Shown here one piece after another: positions 33,625 to 44,351 of a stretch of 64,000 nt of DNA. The position numbers and the translations under genes are program-made. The notes beneath the pieces are model-generated. The model was not told where the DNA came from. It saw only the letters and a list, made by a program, of their open reading frames with translations, and made no database searches. Source of the stretch: Methylocystis sp. (GTDB lineage: Bacteria; Pseudomonadota; Alphaproteobacteria; Rhizobiales; Beijerinckiaceae); assembly GCA_022843405.1 (NCBI GenBank), contig JALHNQ010000008.1, forward strand, positions 10,587-74,586, given 5' to 3'. Each line of letters begins with the position of its first letter. Position 1 is the stretch's first letter.

Positions 33625-34935
33625 CTACCCCCGCACCTGGCCGTCGCCATAGACGCGATATTTGAACGAGGTCAGCTGCTCGACGCCGACAGGGCCGCGC
33701 GCATGCATGCGGCCCGTCGCGATGCCGATTTCGGCGCCGAAGCCGAATTCGCCGCCGTCGGCGAATTGCGTCGAGGCGTTGTGCAGCACGATCGCCGAAT
33801 CGACCTCATTCATGAAGCGCTGCGCCGCTTCAGCGTCGCGGGTGATGATGCAATCGGTGTGATGCGAGCCGTAAGTCTCGATATGGTCGATCGCGCCCGC
33901 TAACCCGTCGACGACCCGCGCGGCGATGATCGCGTCGAGATATTCGGCGCGCCAGTCGTCTTCGCCGGCCGGCTTGACCCGCGCGTCGGCGGCTTGCGTC
34001 GCTTCGTCGCCGCGCACTTCGCAGCCGGACTCGATCAGCATCGCGACGAGCGGCGCAAGATGCGTCGCGGCGCAGGCCCTGTCGACGAGCAGCGTTTCGG
34101 CCGCGCCGCAAATGCCGGTGCGGCGCATCTTGGCGTTGAGCAACACGCGCTTCGCCATGTCGAGATCGGCGTCTCTGTGCACGAAGACATGCACGATGCC
34201 TTCGAGATGCGCGAAGACCGGCACGCGCGCCTCATGCTGCACGCGGGCGACGAGATTTTTGCCGCCGCGCGGCACGATCACGTCGATATTGCCGTCCAGC
34301 CCCGCGAGCATCGCGCCGACCGCGGCGCGATCCGCCGTGGCGACAAGCGAGATCGCCGCTTCGGGAAGCCCCGCAGCCTTCAGCCCGGCGACAAGGCAAG
34401 CGTGAATGGCTGAAGACGACCGCAGGCTCTCCGAGCCGCCGCGCAGGATCGCGGCATTGCCGGCCTTCAGACACAGGCCGCCGGCGTCGGCGGTGACGTT
34501 GGGCCGGCTCTCATAAATGACGCCAATGACGCCAAGCGGCGTCGAGACGCGCTCGATCGTCAAGCCATTCGGCCGTTCGAAGCGCGCCAGAACCCGCCCG
34601 ACGGGATCAGGCAGATCGGCGATTTCTTCGAGTCCGCGGGCGATCGCCTCGACGCGCGCGGGATCGAGCGTCAGCCGATCGATGAAAGACGCCGCCGTTC
34701 CGCGCGCCTTCGCCTCGGCGACGTCGCGCGCATTGGCGGCGAGTATCGTGCCGCTTTGGCGGCGGATTTCGCCAGCCGCTTCGCGCAGCGCCTTGTTCTT
34801 GGCGTCGGTCGAGGCCAGCGCTATCGCCCGCGACGCGGCGCGCGCGGCGCGCCCGAGCGCCGCGAGCGAGTCGCCCAACGTCGCATCCGCGCCGCCTGCC
34901 CGCGTATCGCTGCGTAATGCCTGCGTCATAGCCAT
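33625..34935 (-). CDS. proA: Gamma-glutamyl phosphate reductase ProA
   Basis: An aldehyde-dehydrogenase-like enzyme (436 aa from ATG 34935) that reduces gamma-glutamyl phosphate to glutamate semialdehyde with NADPH in proline synthesis. Hallmarks are [35 protein letters not shown], the catalytic cysteine in [15 protein letters not shown] and [13 protein letters not shown]. Another ATG at 34929 is equally possible. In related bacteria proA is followed by nadD; here the TA genes intervene. Confidence 0.95.
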   Translation of the reverse strand: MAMTQALRSDTRAGGADATLGDSLAALGRAARAASRAIALASTDAKNKALREAAGEIRRQSGTILAANARDVAEAKARGTAASFIDRLTLDPARVEAIARGLEEIADLPDPVGRVLARFERPNGLTIERVSTPLGVIGVIYESRPNVTADAGGLCLKAGNAAILRGGSESLRSSSAIHACLVAGLKAAGLPEAAISLVATADRAAVGAMLAGLDGNIDVIVPRGGKNLVARVQHEARVPVFAHLEGIVHVFVHRDADLDMAKRVLLNAKMRRTGICGAAETLLVDRACAATHLAPLVAMLIESGCEVRGDEATQAADARVKPAGEDDWRAEYLDAIIAARVVDGLAGAIDHIETYGSHHTDCIITRDAEAAQRFMNEVDSAIVLHNASTQFADGGEFGFGAEIGIATGRMHARGPVGVEQLTSFKYRVYGDGQVRG

Positions 34936-35030
34936 CTCACGGCACATGCCTGCGTCTCGCTATCATGGCGGCGCCGGCAAGGAAAGCCGCGGCCTTGCGG
35001 GGCTTTGCGCGATATGGAAGAACGGCCGCC

Positions 35031-35771
35031 ATGTCCGCCTTACAAGACAATCCTTTCGCTGGACCGATCGGCGCCGAATATGACGTGCTGCGGTTGTTGT
35101 GTCCAAACGCTTCCGTCCTCGCCCGGATGGTCGGCGAGCAGGTCGCCAAATGGCGACGCGGCGCGGGGCCGATCGAGGGATTCGAGATCGGCTGCGGCAC
35201 CGGGATCAGCACGCTGGCGGCGCTCTCGGCTTGCGACGACCTCAAGCTCACCGCGGTCGACAGCGCCGGCGAAATGCTCGCTCAGGCGCGCGTCAATCTC
35301 GCCGAATACGTTACGGCGCGCCGCGTCGCATTCATCGAAGCCGATGCGCTCGCGGCGCTACGCGCCTTGCCCGACGCCAGCAAGGACGTCGTCATTTCAA
35401 ATTATGCGATTCATAACTTCACTGAGGATGACCGCAACGCTGTCGTATCGGAGATTTTCCGCGCGTTGAAGCCTGGCGGCCTGTTCGTCAACGGCGACCG
35501 CTACGCCATGGACGACCCGGCGGCGCATCTTGCCGATACGCAAGCTCTGGTGAGGGGATGGTTCAGGATTTTCACCGAAATGAACCGGCTCGATCTGCTC
35601 GAAGACTGGGTCGTGCACCTATTGAGCGATGAATCGCCTCGGCGCATCATGTATTTCGAGCCGGCGCTCCAGCAGCTGCGCGCTGCGGGCTTTTCGCCGG
35701 TCACGATCGAATTCCGCGACGGAGTCGATACGCTGGTGAGGGCGGCGAAGCCTGGCGCGTCCGGCGCCTAA
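35031..35771 (+). CDS. Class I SAM-dependent methyltransferase
   Basis: A 246-aa methyltransferase with the SAM-binding motif FEIGCGTGIST near residue 50, the acidic LTAVDSAGEML loop, FIEADALAAL and the DVVISNYAIHNF strand IV region with LKPGGLFVNGD after it. This is the layout of small-molecule methyltransferases (UbiE/Methyltransf_25 type). The substrate is unknown. The frame is open from 34965, but MSALQDNPFAG at 35031 is a more natural start. It stands alone between proA and the OFA transporter. Confidence 0.82.
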   Translation: MSALQDNPFAGPIGAEYDVLRLLCPNASVLARMVGEQVAKWRRGAGPIEGFEIGCGTGISTLAALSACDDLKLTAVDSAGEMLAQARVNLAEYVTARRVAFIEADALAALRALPDASKDVVISNYAIHNFTEDDRNAVVSEIFRALKPGGLFVNGDRYAMDDPAAHLADTQALVRGWFRIFTEMNRLDLLEDWVVHLLSDESPRRIMYFEPALQQLRAAGFSPVTIEFRDGVDTLVRAAKPGASGA

Positions 35772-35812
35772 CGCGCTTGACATTGTCGCAATCGCCTAAG
35801 ATCGGAACTTAG

Positions 35813-37534
35813 ATGTCGATCGCATCCGCCGCCAACGCTGATTTCCTATCTCGCGAGCGCACGGTCGCTTCCCCCGTCTTCAATCGCTGGCTCGTTCCGC
35901 CGGCGGCGCTCGCCATCCATCTGTGCATCGGCATGGCCTACGGCTTTTCCGTCTTCTGGCTGCCGCTCTCGCGCGTGGTCGGAGGCGCGCAGCCGAAGGA
36001 ATGTCCGGAAGCGCTCGGGTTTTTCGCGACGCTCGCCGCCACCGACTGCGACTGGAAGATCAGCTGGCTGGGGTGGACGTTCACGCTCTTCTTCGTCTTT
36101 CTGGGCTCTTCGGCGGCGGTCTTCGGCCATTGGCTGGAGACGGCCGGACCCCGCAAGGCCGGCCTTGCCGCCGCCGGCTGCTGGTGCGGCGGCCTGCTGA
36201 TCTCGGCGGCAGGCGTCTATCTCCACCAAATCTGGATGTTGTGGATCGGCTCCGGCGTGATCGGCGGCATTGGCCTCGGACTCGGCTACATTTCGCCGGT
36301 CTCGACGCTCATTAAATGGTTTCCCGACCGGCGCGGCCTGGCGACCGGTCTCGCCATCATGGGTTTTGGCGGCGGCGCGATGATCGGCGCGCCGCTCGCT
36401 GACCGGCTGATGGGCTTCTATGCGACGCCAGTTTCGCCCGGCGTCTGGCAGACCTTCGTCACGCTGGCGGCGATCTATTTCGCCTTCATGGTCGCCGGCG
36501 CGCTGGGCTACCGGGTGCCGGCCGAGGGTTGGGCGCCCGAAGGCTTCACGCCGCCGGCGACGGCCAAGAACGCCCTGGTGACCCACCGCCATGTCCATCT
36601 CGACGTCGCATGGAAGACGCCACAGTTCTGGCTGCTCTGGGGCGTTCTGTGTCTCAATGTTTCGGCAGGCATCGGCGTCCTGGGCATGGCCTCGCCGATG
36701 CTGCAGGAAGTCTTCGGCGGCAAGCTCATCGGTCCGGACATCGGCTTCGATCAACTAACCGCAGACGAGAAAAAGCAGATCGCGGCGATCGCGGCCGGCT
36801 TCACCGGCCTCTTGAGCCTGTGCAACATCGGCGGGCGCATCGGCTGGGCCTCGGCCTCGGATAGATTCGGGCGAAAGATCACTTACGCGATCTTCTTCGT
36901 GCTCGGCTTTCTCCTTTACGCGAGCGTTCCCTTCGCAGCGAAGAGCGGCGCGGTCGTCGTCTTCGTCCTCGTTTTCGCGGTCATCATCTCCATGTATGGC
37001 GGCGGCTTCGCGACCATCCCGGCCTATCTCGCCGACATTTTCGGCACGCATCACGTCGGCGCCATCCACGGCCGCCTTTTGACCGCATGGTCGACAGCGG
37101 GCGTGCTGGGGCCGGTGCTGGTCAATTACATTCGCGAATATCAGCTGAGCCTCGGCGCGCCGCGCGCGGACGCCTACAACCAGACGATGTATGTGCTCGC
37201 CGGCCTGCTGCTCTTGGGTCTCGTCTGCAATCTGCTGGTGCGGCCATGCGCCGAGAAATATTACATGAGCGACGAAGAGGTCGCGGCGCAAAAACACATC
37301 ACGGTCGCCGACGTCATCAGGGAAGACGACGAAACCCACGCCGACTTCGAGGATTTTGTCGAAGAGGGGCTGGAGCCGGCTGCAGCCGACGCCGATCCGC
37401 CGACGGCCGCGCGCGCGCCGCCTGTCCCGAACGACGGAGCGCTTCTGCTGCTTGTCGCCTGGACCGCCGTCGGCGCGCCGCTGGCGTGGGGCGTCTGGAT
37501 GACGCTCCTCAAGACCGCGGCGCTGTTTCGCTGA
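35813..37534 (+). CDS. OFA-family MFS transporter with fused C-terminal small subunit
   Basis: A 573-aa major facilitator of the oxalate/formate antiporter (OFA) family. The N-terminal half shows MAYGFSVFWLPLSRVVGG, GLGYISPVSTLIKWFPDRRGLATGLAIMGFGGGA and the second half NIGGRIGWASASDRFGRK, SMYGGGFATIPAYLADIFG and IHGRLLTAWSTAGVLGPVLVNYI. After the twelfth helix comes an acidic, Pro/Ala-rich linker (about 495-540) and one more helix LLLVAWTAVGAPLAWGVWMTLLK, which resembles the separate MFS small-subunit protein encoded next to such transporters in other bacteria. The anion carried (oxalate, formate or another carboxylate) is not determinable. Confidence 0.88.
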   Translation: MSIASAANADFLSRERTVASPVFNRWLVPPAALAIHLCIGMAYGFSVFWLPLSRVVGGAQPKECPEALGFFATLAATDCDWKISWLGWTFTLFFVFLGSSAAVFGHWLETAGPRKAGLAAAGCWCGGLLISAAGVYLHQIWMLWIGSGVIGGIGLGLGYISPVSTLIKWFPDRRGLATGLAIMGFGGGAMIGAPLADRLMGFYATPVSPGVWQTFVTLAAIYFAFMVAGALGYRVPAEGWAPEGFTPPATAKNALVTHRHVHLDVAWKTPQFWLLWGVLCLNVSAGIGVLGMASPMLQEVFGGKLIGPDIGFDQLTADEKKQIAAIAAGFTGLLSLCNIGGRIGWASASDRFGRKITYAIFFVLGFLLYASVPFAAKSGAVVVFVLVFAVIISMYGGGFATIPAYLADIFGTHHVGAIHGRLLTAWSTAGVLGPVLVNYIREYQLSLGAPRADAYNQTMYVLAGLLLLGLVCNLLVRPCAEKYYMSDEEVAAQKHITVADVIREDDETHADFEDFVEEGLEPAAADADPPTAARAPPVPNDGALLLLVAWTAVGAPLAWGVWMTLLKTAALFR

Positions 37535-37691
37535 TCACAGAGCGCGACGTTCCGCGGCGCCGCTTTCCTTGGGGGTTCCGGCGACGGACATGTCGCTCGC
37601 CTTGATCGCGGCCGCCTTGTTTGCCAGAAGTCGGAGTCGCTTGGCGCCTTCGTGATTCGTTGCGGGGCCGACAAACGAGACGAGGGCCTCT

Positions 37692-38564
37692 ATGGCGACC
37701 GCTTGCACGAATGGGCTCGACACGGGTTTTGTCGATCTCGGCTATATGAAAGTCGCCGTTCTTGGCGTGGTTCAGGGCATCACCGAGCTTCTGCCGATCT
37801 CCTCCACCGCGCATATGCGCATCGTGCCGGCGCTGCTCGGCTGGAAGGACCCCGGCTCGGCCTTCTCCGCCGCGATGCAGCTCGCCGCCCTCGCCGCCGT
37901 CATCAGCTATTTCTGGAGCGACATTCGCGCGCTCGCCGAGGGGTCGGTGCGGGCGCTCGTGCGGCGCGATTTCAGCGACTGGACGTTGCGCTTCGTCGTC
38001 TGGATCGCGCTCGCGACTGTCCCTATCGGCATCGCCGGCCTCGCGCTGTCGCATACGCTCAACACATGCGGCTCGCCGTTGCGCACGCTGCCGGTGATCG
38101 GCATTTCCTGCATCGTGATGGCGGCGCTGCTCGCCATCGCCGAACTCTATTGCAATCACAAACGCACGCTCGAACATGTCAGCCTGAAGGATGCGATGAT
38201 CGTCGGCTTCGCGCAGGTCGGGGCGCTCATTCCCGGCGTTTCGCGCTCCGGCTCGACTCTGACTGCGGCGATGTTTCTCGACCTGAAGCGGGAGGAAGCC
38301 GCGCGCTTTTCCTTCCTGCTTGGCCTGCCGGCGATCGCCCTCGCAGGGCTGAAGGAATTATGGGAGCTGCACAAGGCGCAGCTCGATTTCCACGGCTGGG
38401 CGGTGCTGACGCTGGGGCTCTTCGTCGCCTCGCTTTCCGCCTTTGTCGCGATCTGGGGCCTGCTGCGAATTCTCGAACGCTTCTCCGCCTGGCCGTTCGT
38501 CTTCTATCGCGCCTTCATCGGAATCGTGCTGCTCGTGGGCTTTTACGCAGGCTTTCTGGCGTAG
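37692..38564 (+). CDS. uppP: Undecaprenyl-diphosphatase UppP (BacA)
   Basis: A 290-aa integral membrane phosphatase that recycles undecaprenyl diphosphate to the monophosphate for cell-wall synthesis; overproduction gives bacitracin resistance. Both catalytic regions are present: VVQGITELLPISSTAH and GALIPGVSRSGSTLTAAMFLDLKREEAARFSFLLGLPAI. Eight hydrophobic segments fit the family. GAGGG five bases before the ATG supports the start. It converges on ccrM with a hairpin repeat between. Confidence 0.95.
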   Translation: MATACTNGLDTGFVDLGYMKVAVLGVVQGITELLPISSTAHMRIVPALLGWKDPGSAFSAAMQLAALAAVISYFWSDIRALAEGSVRALVRRDFSDWTLRFVVWIALATVPIGIAGLALSHTLNTCGSPLRTLPVIGISCIVMAALLAIAELYCNHKRTLEHVSLKDAMIVGFAQVGALIPGVSRSGSTLTAAMFLDLKREEAARFSFLLGLPAIALAGLKELWELHKAQLDFHGWAVLTLGLFVASLSAFVAIWGLLRILERFSAWPFVFYRAFIGIVLLVGFYAGFLA

Positions 38565-38572
38565 GGCCTTAC

Positions 38573-38766
38573 CCTCTCCCATCGGGAGAGGCTGGCGAGC
38601 GCAGCGAGCCGGGTGAGGGGTCGCGCGCTGATCGCCTGAATCCGGAAAGAAGCAATCGAAGTTGTTTCCCCTCACCCCGGACCTTCGGTCCGACCCTCTC
38701 CGGTCTGAAGTCGGCTGTTGCCGACATCAGCATTGTTAATCGCAAGTCGAGCAGGCTCGACTTGCG
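38573..38766. repeat. Hairpin-rich extragenic repeat between convergent genes
   Basis: Three perfect hairpins in under 200 bases: CCTCTCCC/GGGAGAGG (38573-38591, loop ATC), CGGACC/GGTCCG (38678-38692, loop TTC) and a 12-base stem CGCAAGTCGAGC/GCTCGACTTGCG (38741-38766). The flanks also carry oppositely oriented CCCTCACCC/GGGTGAGGG and CCCTCTCC/GGGAGAGGG strings. This looks like the dispersed CCCTCACCC-type palindromic elements of alphaproteobacteria. It may also act as the terminator for both uppP and ccrM. Confidence 0.75.
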
Positions 38767-38779
38767 TGGGAGAGGGTTA

Positions 38780-40015
<1,236 letters not shown>

Positions 40016-40098
40016 TTAGATCGGGGAAAAACCAACGTCTCTTTTTCGTACGGAAGTCTTAAGGAAGTAAAAATCTTATCAAAAGCTTGCCGGCGTTC

Positions 40099-40710
40099 TC
40101 ACGCCTCGCGCACCGGCGCGAAACTGATCCGATGCGCCGGGCTCGCGCCATAGAGCGCAAGCGCTTCGAGGTGACGCTGCACGGCATAGCCGGCATTGGT
40201 CTCAAAACCATATTGCGGATAGTGGCGCGCAAGACGGCGCATCATCGCGTCGCGCGCGACCTTGGCGACGATCGAGGCGGCGGCGATCGAAATCGCCGAG
40301 GCGTCGCCCTTGACGATCATCTGGCAGGGGCAGTCGACCGGCGGCCGGTCATTGCCGTCGACAAGGAGATAGGCCGGCCGATGAGAGAGGCCGGCGACGG
40401 CGCGGGCCATGGCGGCGAGCGACGCCCGGCGAATATTGATGCGATCGATTTCGGCCGCGGTGACGAAGGCGACGCTGACCGCGAGCGCGCTGGCCATGAT
40501 CCGCTCGAAGGCTTCTTCGCGCTGCGCCTGGTTTAGCGCCTTGGAATCATCAAGGCCGCGCGGCCGTCGCTCGGGATCGAGAATCACCGCCGCCGCCGCG
40601 ACCGGCCCGGCGAGCGGCCCGCGCCCGACTTCGTCGACGCCGGCGATCGGCCAGACGCCTTTCCGGCGCAGCTGGGACTCGAGCCGAAAACTGACCCCGC
40701 TCGCCGTCAC
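40099..40710 (-). CDS. rnhB: Ribonuclease HII
   Basis: A 203-aa ribonuclease that cuts RNA in RNA/DNA hybrids, including single ribonucleotides in DNA. The catalytic acidic residues lie in [16 protein letters not shown] (DE pair) and LVDGND, with [13 protein letters not shown] and YGFETNAGY after them. The frame extends upstream, but a GTG at 40710 with GGGGAGG six bases away is the clear start. The N-terminal addition before IAGVDEVG is short and basic. Confidence 0.94.
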   Translation of the reverse strand: MTASGVSFRLESQLRRKGVWPIAGVDEVGRGPLAGPVAAAAVILDPERRPRGLDDSKALNQAQREEAFERIMASALAVSVAFVTAAEIDRINIRRASLAAMARAVAGLSHRPAYLLVDGNDRPPVDCPCQMIVKGDASAISIAAASIVAKVARDAMMRRLARHYPQYGFETNAGYAVQRHLEALALYGASPAHRISFAPVREA

Positions 40711-40845
40711 ATACGCCCTCCCCGGCCGATCGCGCGGCCCTGCGCAACGGCAGGCGTCGAGCGCTAAGGCCGCGGTGCGAATAAAGCGCGGAAGCCAGGT
40801 CGCTGACAAGGCGCGCGCGGCGGGAAATGCGCGAGAAAAACCGGC

Positions 40846-42000
40846 TCAGAAGAGGCTGAGCTGCTGCGCGGCGCGGCGCGGCGGCTCGAACAGATCGGTT
40901 CGCAATTTTGTTTTCTGCGCGAAGCCGAGCCGCGCGGCGGCGACCTCGAAACGCCTCCCGATCATCCAGGCGTAAGGCCCGTCGCCCTTCATGCGGGTTC
41001 CGAATGAAGACTGATAGAGCTTGCCGTCGCGCGTCGAACGCATGAGCGCCAGGGCGCGACGCGCCCGGTCGGGAAAATTTGCGACCAGCCATTCGGTGAA
41101 GAGATCGCGCAGTTCGAGCGGCAGGCGCAGCAGCACATAGCCGGCCTCGCGGGCGCCCGCCGCATGCGCGCGGGTCAAAATCTTCTCGATTTCGTCGTCA
41201 TTGATCGAAGGAATGATCGGCGCCGTCATCACCGCCGTCGGCACGCCGGCGGCGCTGAGCTTTTCGATGGTTTCGAGCCGCAGCTCCGGAGTGGCGGCGC
41301 GAGGCTCCATGAGCCGCGCCAGCCGGCGGTCGAGCGTCGTCACCGAAATCGCGACCTTGGCCAGGCCCTTTTCCGCCATCGGCGCGAGGAGATCGAGGTC
41401 GCGCAATACGAGCGCGGATTTCGTGACGATCCCGACCGGATGATTGGCCCGCGCCAGAACTTCGAGGATCGAACGCATAATTCGATGGGTCTTCTCGGCC
41501 GGCTGATAAGGGTCGGTGTTCGTGCCGATGGCGATCATTTTCGGCGCATAGCCGGGCGCCGACAATTCGCGTTCGAGAAGCTGCGCCGCGCCTTCCTTGA
41601 CGAAAATCTCGGTCTCGAAATCGAGGCCAGGCGAAAAGCCCATATAGGCGTGCGTCGGCCGCGCGTAACAATAGACGCAGCCATGCTCGCAGCCGCGATA
41701 GGGGTTGATCGAGCGGTCGAAGGAAATGTCCGGCGAATCATTCCGGGTGATGATGGTGCGCGGCTTCTCGACGTGAAAATTAGTCTTGAGCGCCTGCAGG
41801 CTCTCCAGCGATCCCCAGCCATCATCGGCCTCTTCGCGCGTCTCCTTCTCGAAACGGCCGCTGCGTTTTGAGAGCACGCCGCGCCCGCGCCGACGCTCGG
41901 CGTCGATGAACGCGCCGACATTCGCCTGGCCGAGCTGGCCGATCTGGCGGCCAATCTGGCGCCCGAGCGCCTCGGATGAAACGTCAGCCACGCGCGCCAT
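40846..42000 (-). CDS. PA0069-family radical SAM protein (SplB-like)
   Basis: A 384-aa radical SAM protein. The cluster motif is YRGCEHGCVYCYARPTH, preceded by DRSINPYRG. GTNTDPYQPAEK, GIVTKSALVLRDLDLLAPMAE and APIIPSINDDEIEKIL follow, as in the PA0069 family, which is related to spore photoproduct lyase SplB, a DNA repair enzyme. Its own reaction is not known. A LexA-type site lies 180 bases upstream, with a strong hairpin (42096-42116) between, so DNA-damage regulation is possible. Confidence 0.9.
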   Translation of the reverse strand: MARVADVSSEALGRQIGRQIGQLGQANVGAFIDAERRRGRGVLSKRSGRFEKETREEADDGWGSLESLQALKTNFHVEKPRTIITRNDSPDISFDRSINPYRGCEHGCVYCYARPTHAYMGFSPGLDFETEIFVKEGAAQLLERELSAPGYAPKMIAIGTNTDPYQPAEKTHRIMRSILEVLARANHPVGIVTKSALVLRDLDLLAPMAEKGLAKVAISVTTLDRRLARLMEPRAATPELRLETIEKLSAAGVPTAVMTAPIIPSINDDEIEKILTRAHAAGAREAGYVLLRLPLELRDLFTEWLVANFPDRARRALALMRSTRDGKLYQSSFGTRMKGDGPYAWMIGRRFEVAAARLGFAQKTKLRTDLFEPPRRAAQQLSLF

Positions 42001-42095
42001 TGCGGACTCCGACTTTGTGAAAGAAACAAGGGAGGCCGCGCTGACGCTTAAACTTCGACGCAGCCTCCCGACGACAAACGCAACGCGACGCTACT

Positions 42096-42116
42096 CGTCC
42101 GGCGCGACGCCGGACG
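42096..42116. other. Hairpin in the leader of the radical SAM gene
   Basis: A perfect nine-base stem CGTCCGGCG/CGCCGGACG with a CGA loop lies 96 bases before the radical SAM start, within the presumed 5' leader. No T run follows on either strand, so it is not a terminator. The remainder of 42001-42293 shows no gene. Confidence 0.45.
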
Positions 42117-42179
42117 CCTTTGGGGACTCGCTGCTCTTCTCCGGCTCGAGCGGCCGGATAGGAACATAATGCGAATAAA

Positions 42180-42194
42180 GAACATATATAGAAC
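42180..42194. promoter_or_regulatory. LexA (SOS) box, alphaproteobacterial type
   Basis: GAAC-ATATATA-GAAC on the plus strand, i.e. GTTC-N7-GTTC on the minus strand, is exactly the direct-repeat LexA site of alphaproteobacteria. A third GAAC lies at 42162-42165. The only gene it can plausibly control is the radical SAM gene ending at 40846, whose start is 180 bases away. Confidence 0.6.
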
Positions 42195-42293
42195 AAACGC
42201 GACGCGCGCAAGACCCACGTCCTTCGAGACCTGCTCAGGACGCGGGCGAGGATGGCCGTCCTCCAGCCGATTTCATGCGAAAATGCGGGCCCT

Positions 42294-43727
42294 TCAGCGC
42301 ACCAGAATATTTTTGAACTGCCAGGGATCGCTTTCGTCGATGTCTTCCGGAAAGAGGCCCGGACGCCCGTCGAGCGGCGTCCAATCCGTGTAATAGCCCT
42401 TCACCGGGCCGAGATAGGGAAGCTGCACCTCGAGGCAGCGCTTGTAGTCGACCTCGTCGGCCTCGACGATTCCCGCCTGCGGATTCTCCAGCGCCCAGAC
42501 CATGCCGGCGAGCGCCGCCGAACTCACCTGCAGTCCGGTGGCGTTCTGATAGGGCGCGAGATCGCGGGTCTCCTCGATCGAGAGCTGCGAGCCGTACCAA
42601 TAGGCGTTCTTGGCGTGGCCGTAGAGCAGCACGCCGAGTTCGTCGATTCCATCGACGATTTCATGCTCGTCGAGGATCGTCCAGCTTTCCTGCATCTTGC
42701 CGGCGGCGCCGAACATTTCATGCAGCGACAGCACCGCGTCATCGGCCGGATGATAGGCGTAATGGCAGGTCGGACGATAGATCGCCTGTCCCGAAGCGTC
42801 GCGCAGCGTCAGATAGTCGGCGATCGAAATCGACTCATTGTGGGTGACGAGAAAGCCATATTGCGCGCCGGGCGTCGGACACCATGAGCGCACGCGCGTA
42901 TTGGCGCCGGGCGACAGCAGATAGATCGCCGCGCCGCAGCCGGTCGGATGGGTGCGGCCGATGTCGGGCAGCGACTTCTCATGCGTGCCCCAGCCGAGTT
43001 CGGCGGGCTGCATGCCTTCCGACACGAAACCCTCGACCGACCATGTATTGACGAAGACGTTGCGCGGTTTCGGCTGGCGCGCGCGCTGGGTGTCGCGCTC
43101 GGCGATGTGAATGCCCTTGACGCCGAGCTTCTGGGCGAGCGCGCCCCATTCGGCCCGCGTTTCCGGCTCCTTGTCGAGCGCGCCCGTGTCGCGCGCGAGA
43201 TTGACCAGCGCCTGTTTGACGAACCAGGACACCATGCCGGGATTGGCGCCGACGCAGGAGACCGCCGTCGAGCCGCCGGGATTCTTGCGACGCTCTTCGA
43301 GCACCGTCTCGCGCAGGGCATAGTTGGTGCGCGCCTCATTGCCCATATTCTTGTCGAAGTAGAAGCCTGGCCATGGCTCCACCACCGTGTCGACGCAAAG
43401 CGCGTTCAATTCGCGCGCGAGCTTGATGATCGCGAGCGAAGACACGTCGACCGAGAGATTGACGACAAAGCCCTGGCCTTCGCCCTTGGTCAGCAGCGGC
43501 GTCAAGACCTCGCGATAATTCTCAGGCGTGAGCTTGGTTTTGAGAAAAGCGATGCCGCGCTCGTCGAGCAGACGGCGATGCGTGTCGACGGGGTCGATGA
43601 CGGTGAAGCGCGATTTATCGAAATCGAAATGGCGCTCGATCAGCGGCAAAATGCCTCGGCCGATGGAGCCGAAGCCGATCAGCACGATCGGACCGGCGAT
43701 TTTGCCGTAGTTTGGCCAAGTCGACAT
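42294..43727 (-). CDS. hss: Homospermidine synthase
   Basis: A 477-aa enzyme that makes sym-homospermidine from putrescine (or spermidine plus putrescine) with NAD+ as a prosthetic group. The Rossmann motif IGFGSIGRGILPLIERH near residue 17, WPGFYFD, SCVGANPGMVSWFVKQAL, RPTCHYAYHPADDA and the C-terminal GPVKGYYTDWTPLDGRP are characteristic of the bacterial Hss family. Homospermidine is a main polyamine in many alphaproteobacteria. The gene stands alone, with 293 bases downstream before the radical SAM gene. Confidence 0.95.
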   Translation of the reverse strand: MSTWPNYGKIAGPIVLIGFGSIGRGILPLIERHFDFDKSRFTVIDPVDTHRRLLDERGIAFLKTKLTPENYREVLTPLLTKGEGQGFVVNLSVDVSSLAIIKLARELNALCVDTVVEPWPGFYFDKNMGNEARTNYALRETVLEERRKNPGGSTAVSCVGANPGMVSWFVKQALVNLARDTGALDKEPETRAEWGALAQKLGVKGIHIAERDTQRARQPKPRNVFVNTWSVEGFVSEGMQPAELGWGTHEKSLPDIGRTHPTGCGAAIYLLSPGANTRVRSWCPTPGAQYGFLVTHNESISIADYLTLRDASGQAIYRPTCHYAYHPADDAVLSLHEMFGAAGKMQESWTILDEHEIVDGIDELGVLLYGHAKNAYWYGSQLSIEETRDLAPYQNATGLQVSSAALAGMVWALENPQAGIVEADEVDYKRCLEVQLPYLGPVKGYYTDWTPLDGRPGLFPEDIDESDPWQFKNILVR

Positions 43728-43963
43728 GAGGCGCAGCTCCCGAGAAAGATATTGCGTCGCGATAAAGCAAGCGCGGACGTATTAATCAAGAGCTTGAGCG
43801 GGAGGCGGCGGCGCGCTTGATGTGGCGCCGTGAGATCAATTTGGCGTCTTCAACGACATGGAGGCCGGGCGGCGGCGCGCCAAGGCGTCGCCCACGCCGT
43901 AAACAGCGAGAGGCGGGTGAAGAAGCGCGAACCGTTTTGGACGTAAGCCGTGAACATCGGCGA

Positions 43964-44272
43964 TTAACGAAACCGCTCATCGACCGTTTGACTGCGCGTG
44001 GGGCCAGAAGCGGCGATCTCGGTTCTCTCGCCGAGGACTCGCCGCGCGCGCGTTGCCGCCGGCGGGGAGGATCGATTTTCGGCGGCGCGGCCGGTCCACG
44101 GGACTATCGCGCCACGCGGGCCTTCCTGGCAAAGTGGTTTCGCCGGCGCTGGGCGATCGCGCGAGGACATGCGCGCCGATTGGCCCTGGCCAATGAATGT
44201 CGTGCAGAAACTGAGCGCCAAAAAGCAGAGCCAGAGCATGAAGGGTGCGATTTTGCAGTTCAGCGTAGCCAT
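43964..44272 (-). CDS. Possible small exported or anchored protein, unknown
   Basis: A 102-aa frame with a hydrophobic N-terminus (MATLNCKIAPFMLWLCFLAL) that could be a signal peptide or anchor ending near GQGQSA. A polar tail rich in Arg, Pro and Ala follows. GGGG lies about eight bases upstream of the ATG at 44272, and third codon positions are GC-rich as in real genes. No homology recognised. The opposite strand is also open here, so the call is tentative. Confidence 0.45.
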   Translation of the reverse strand: MATLNCKIAPFMLWLCFLALSFCTTFIGQGQSARMSSRDRPAPAKPLCQEGPRGAIVPWTGRAAENRSSPPAATRARRVLGERTEIAASGPTRSQTVDERFR

Positions 44273-44351
44273 GGTTTGCCCCAAAGATGATCGGGCTCGA
44301 TTTCCGAAAAGCTCAGCCGAGCCCCAAAAGCAAAAACCGCCGGCCGACATT

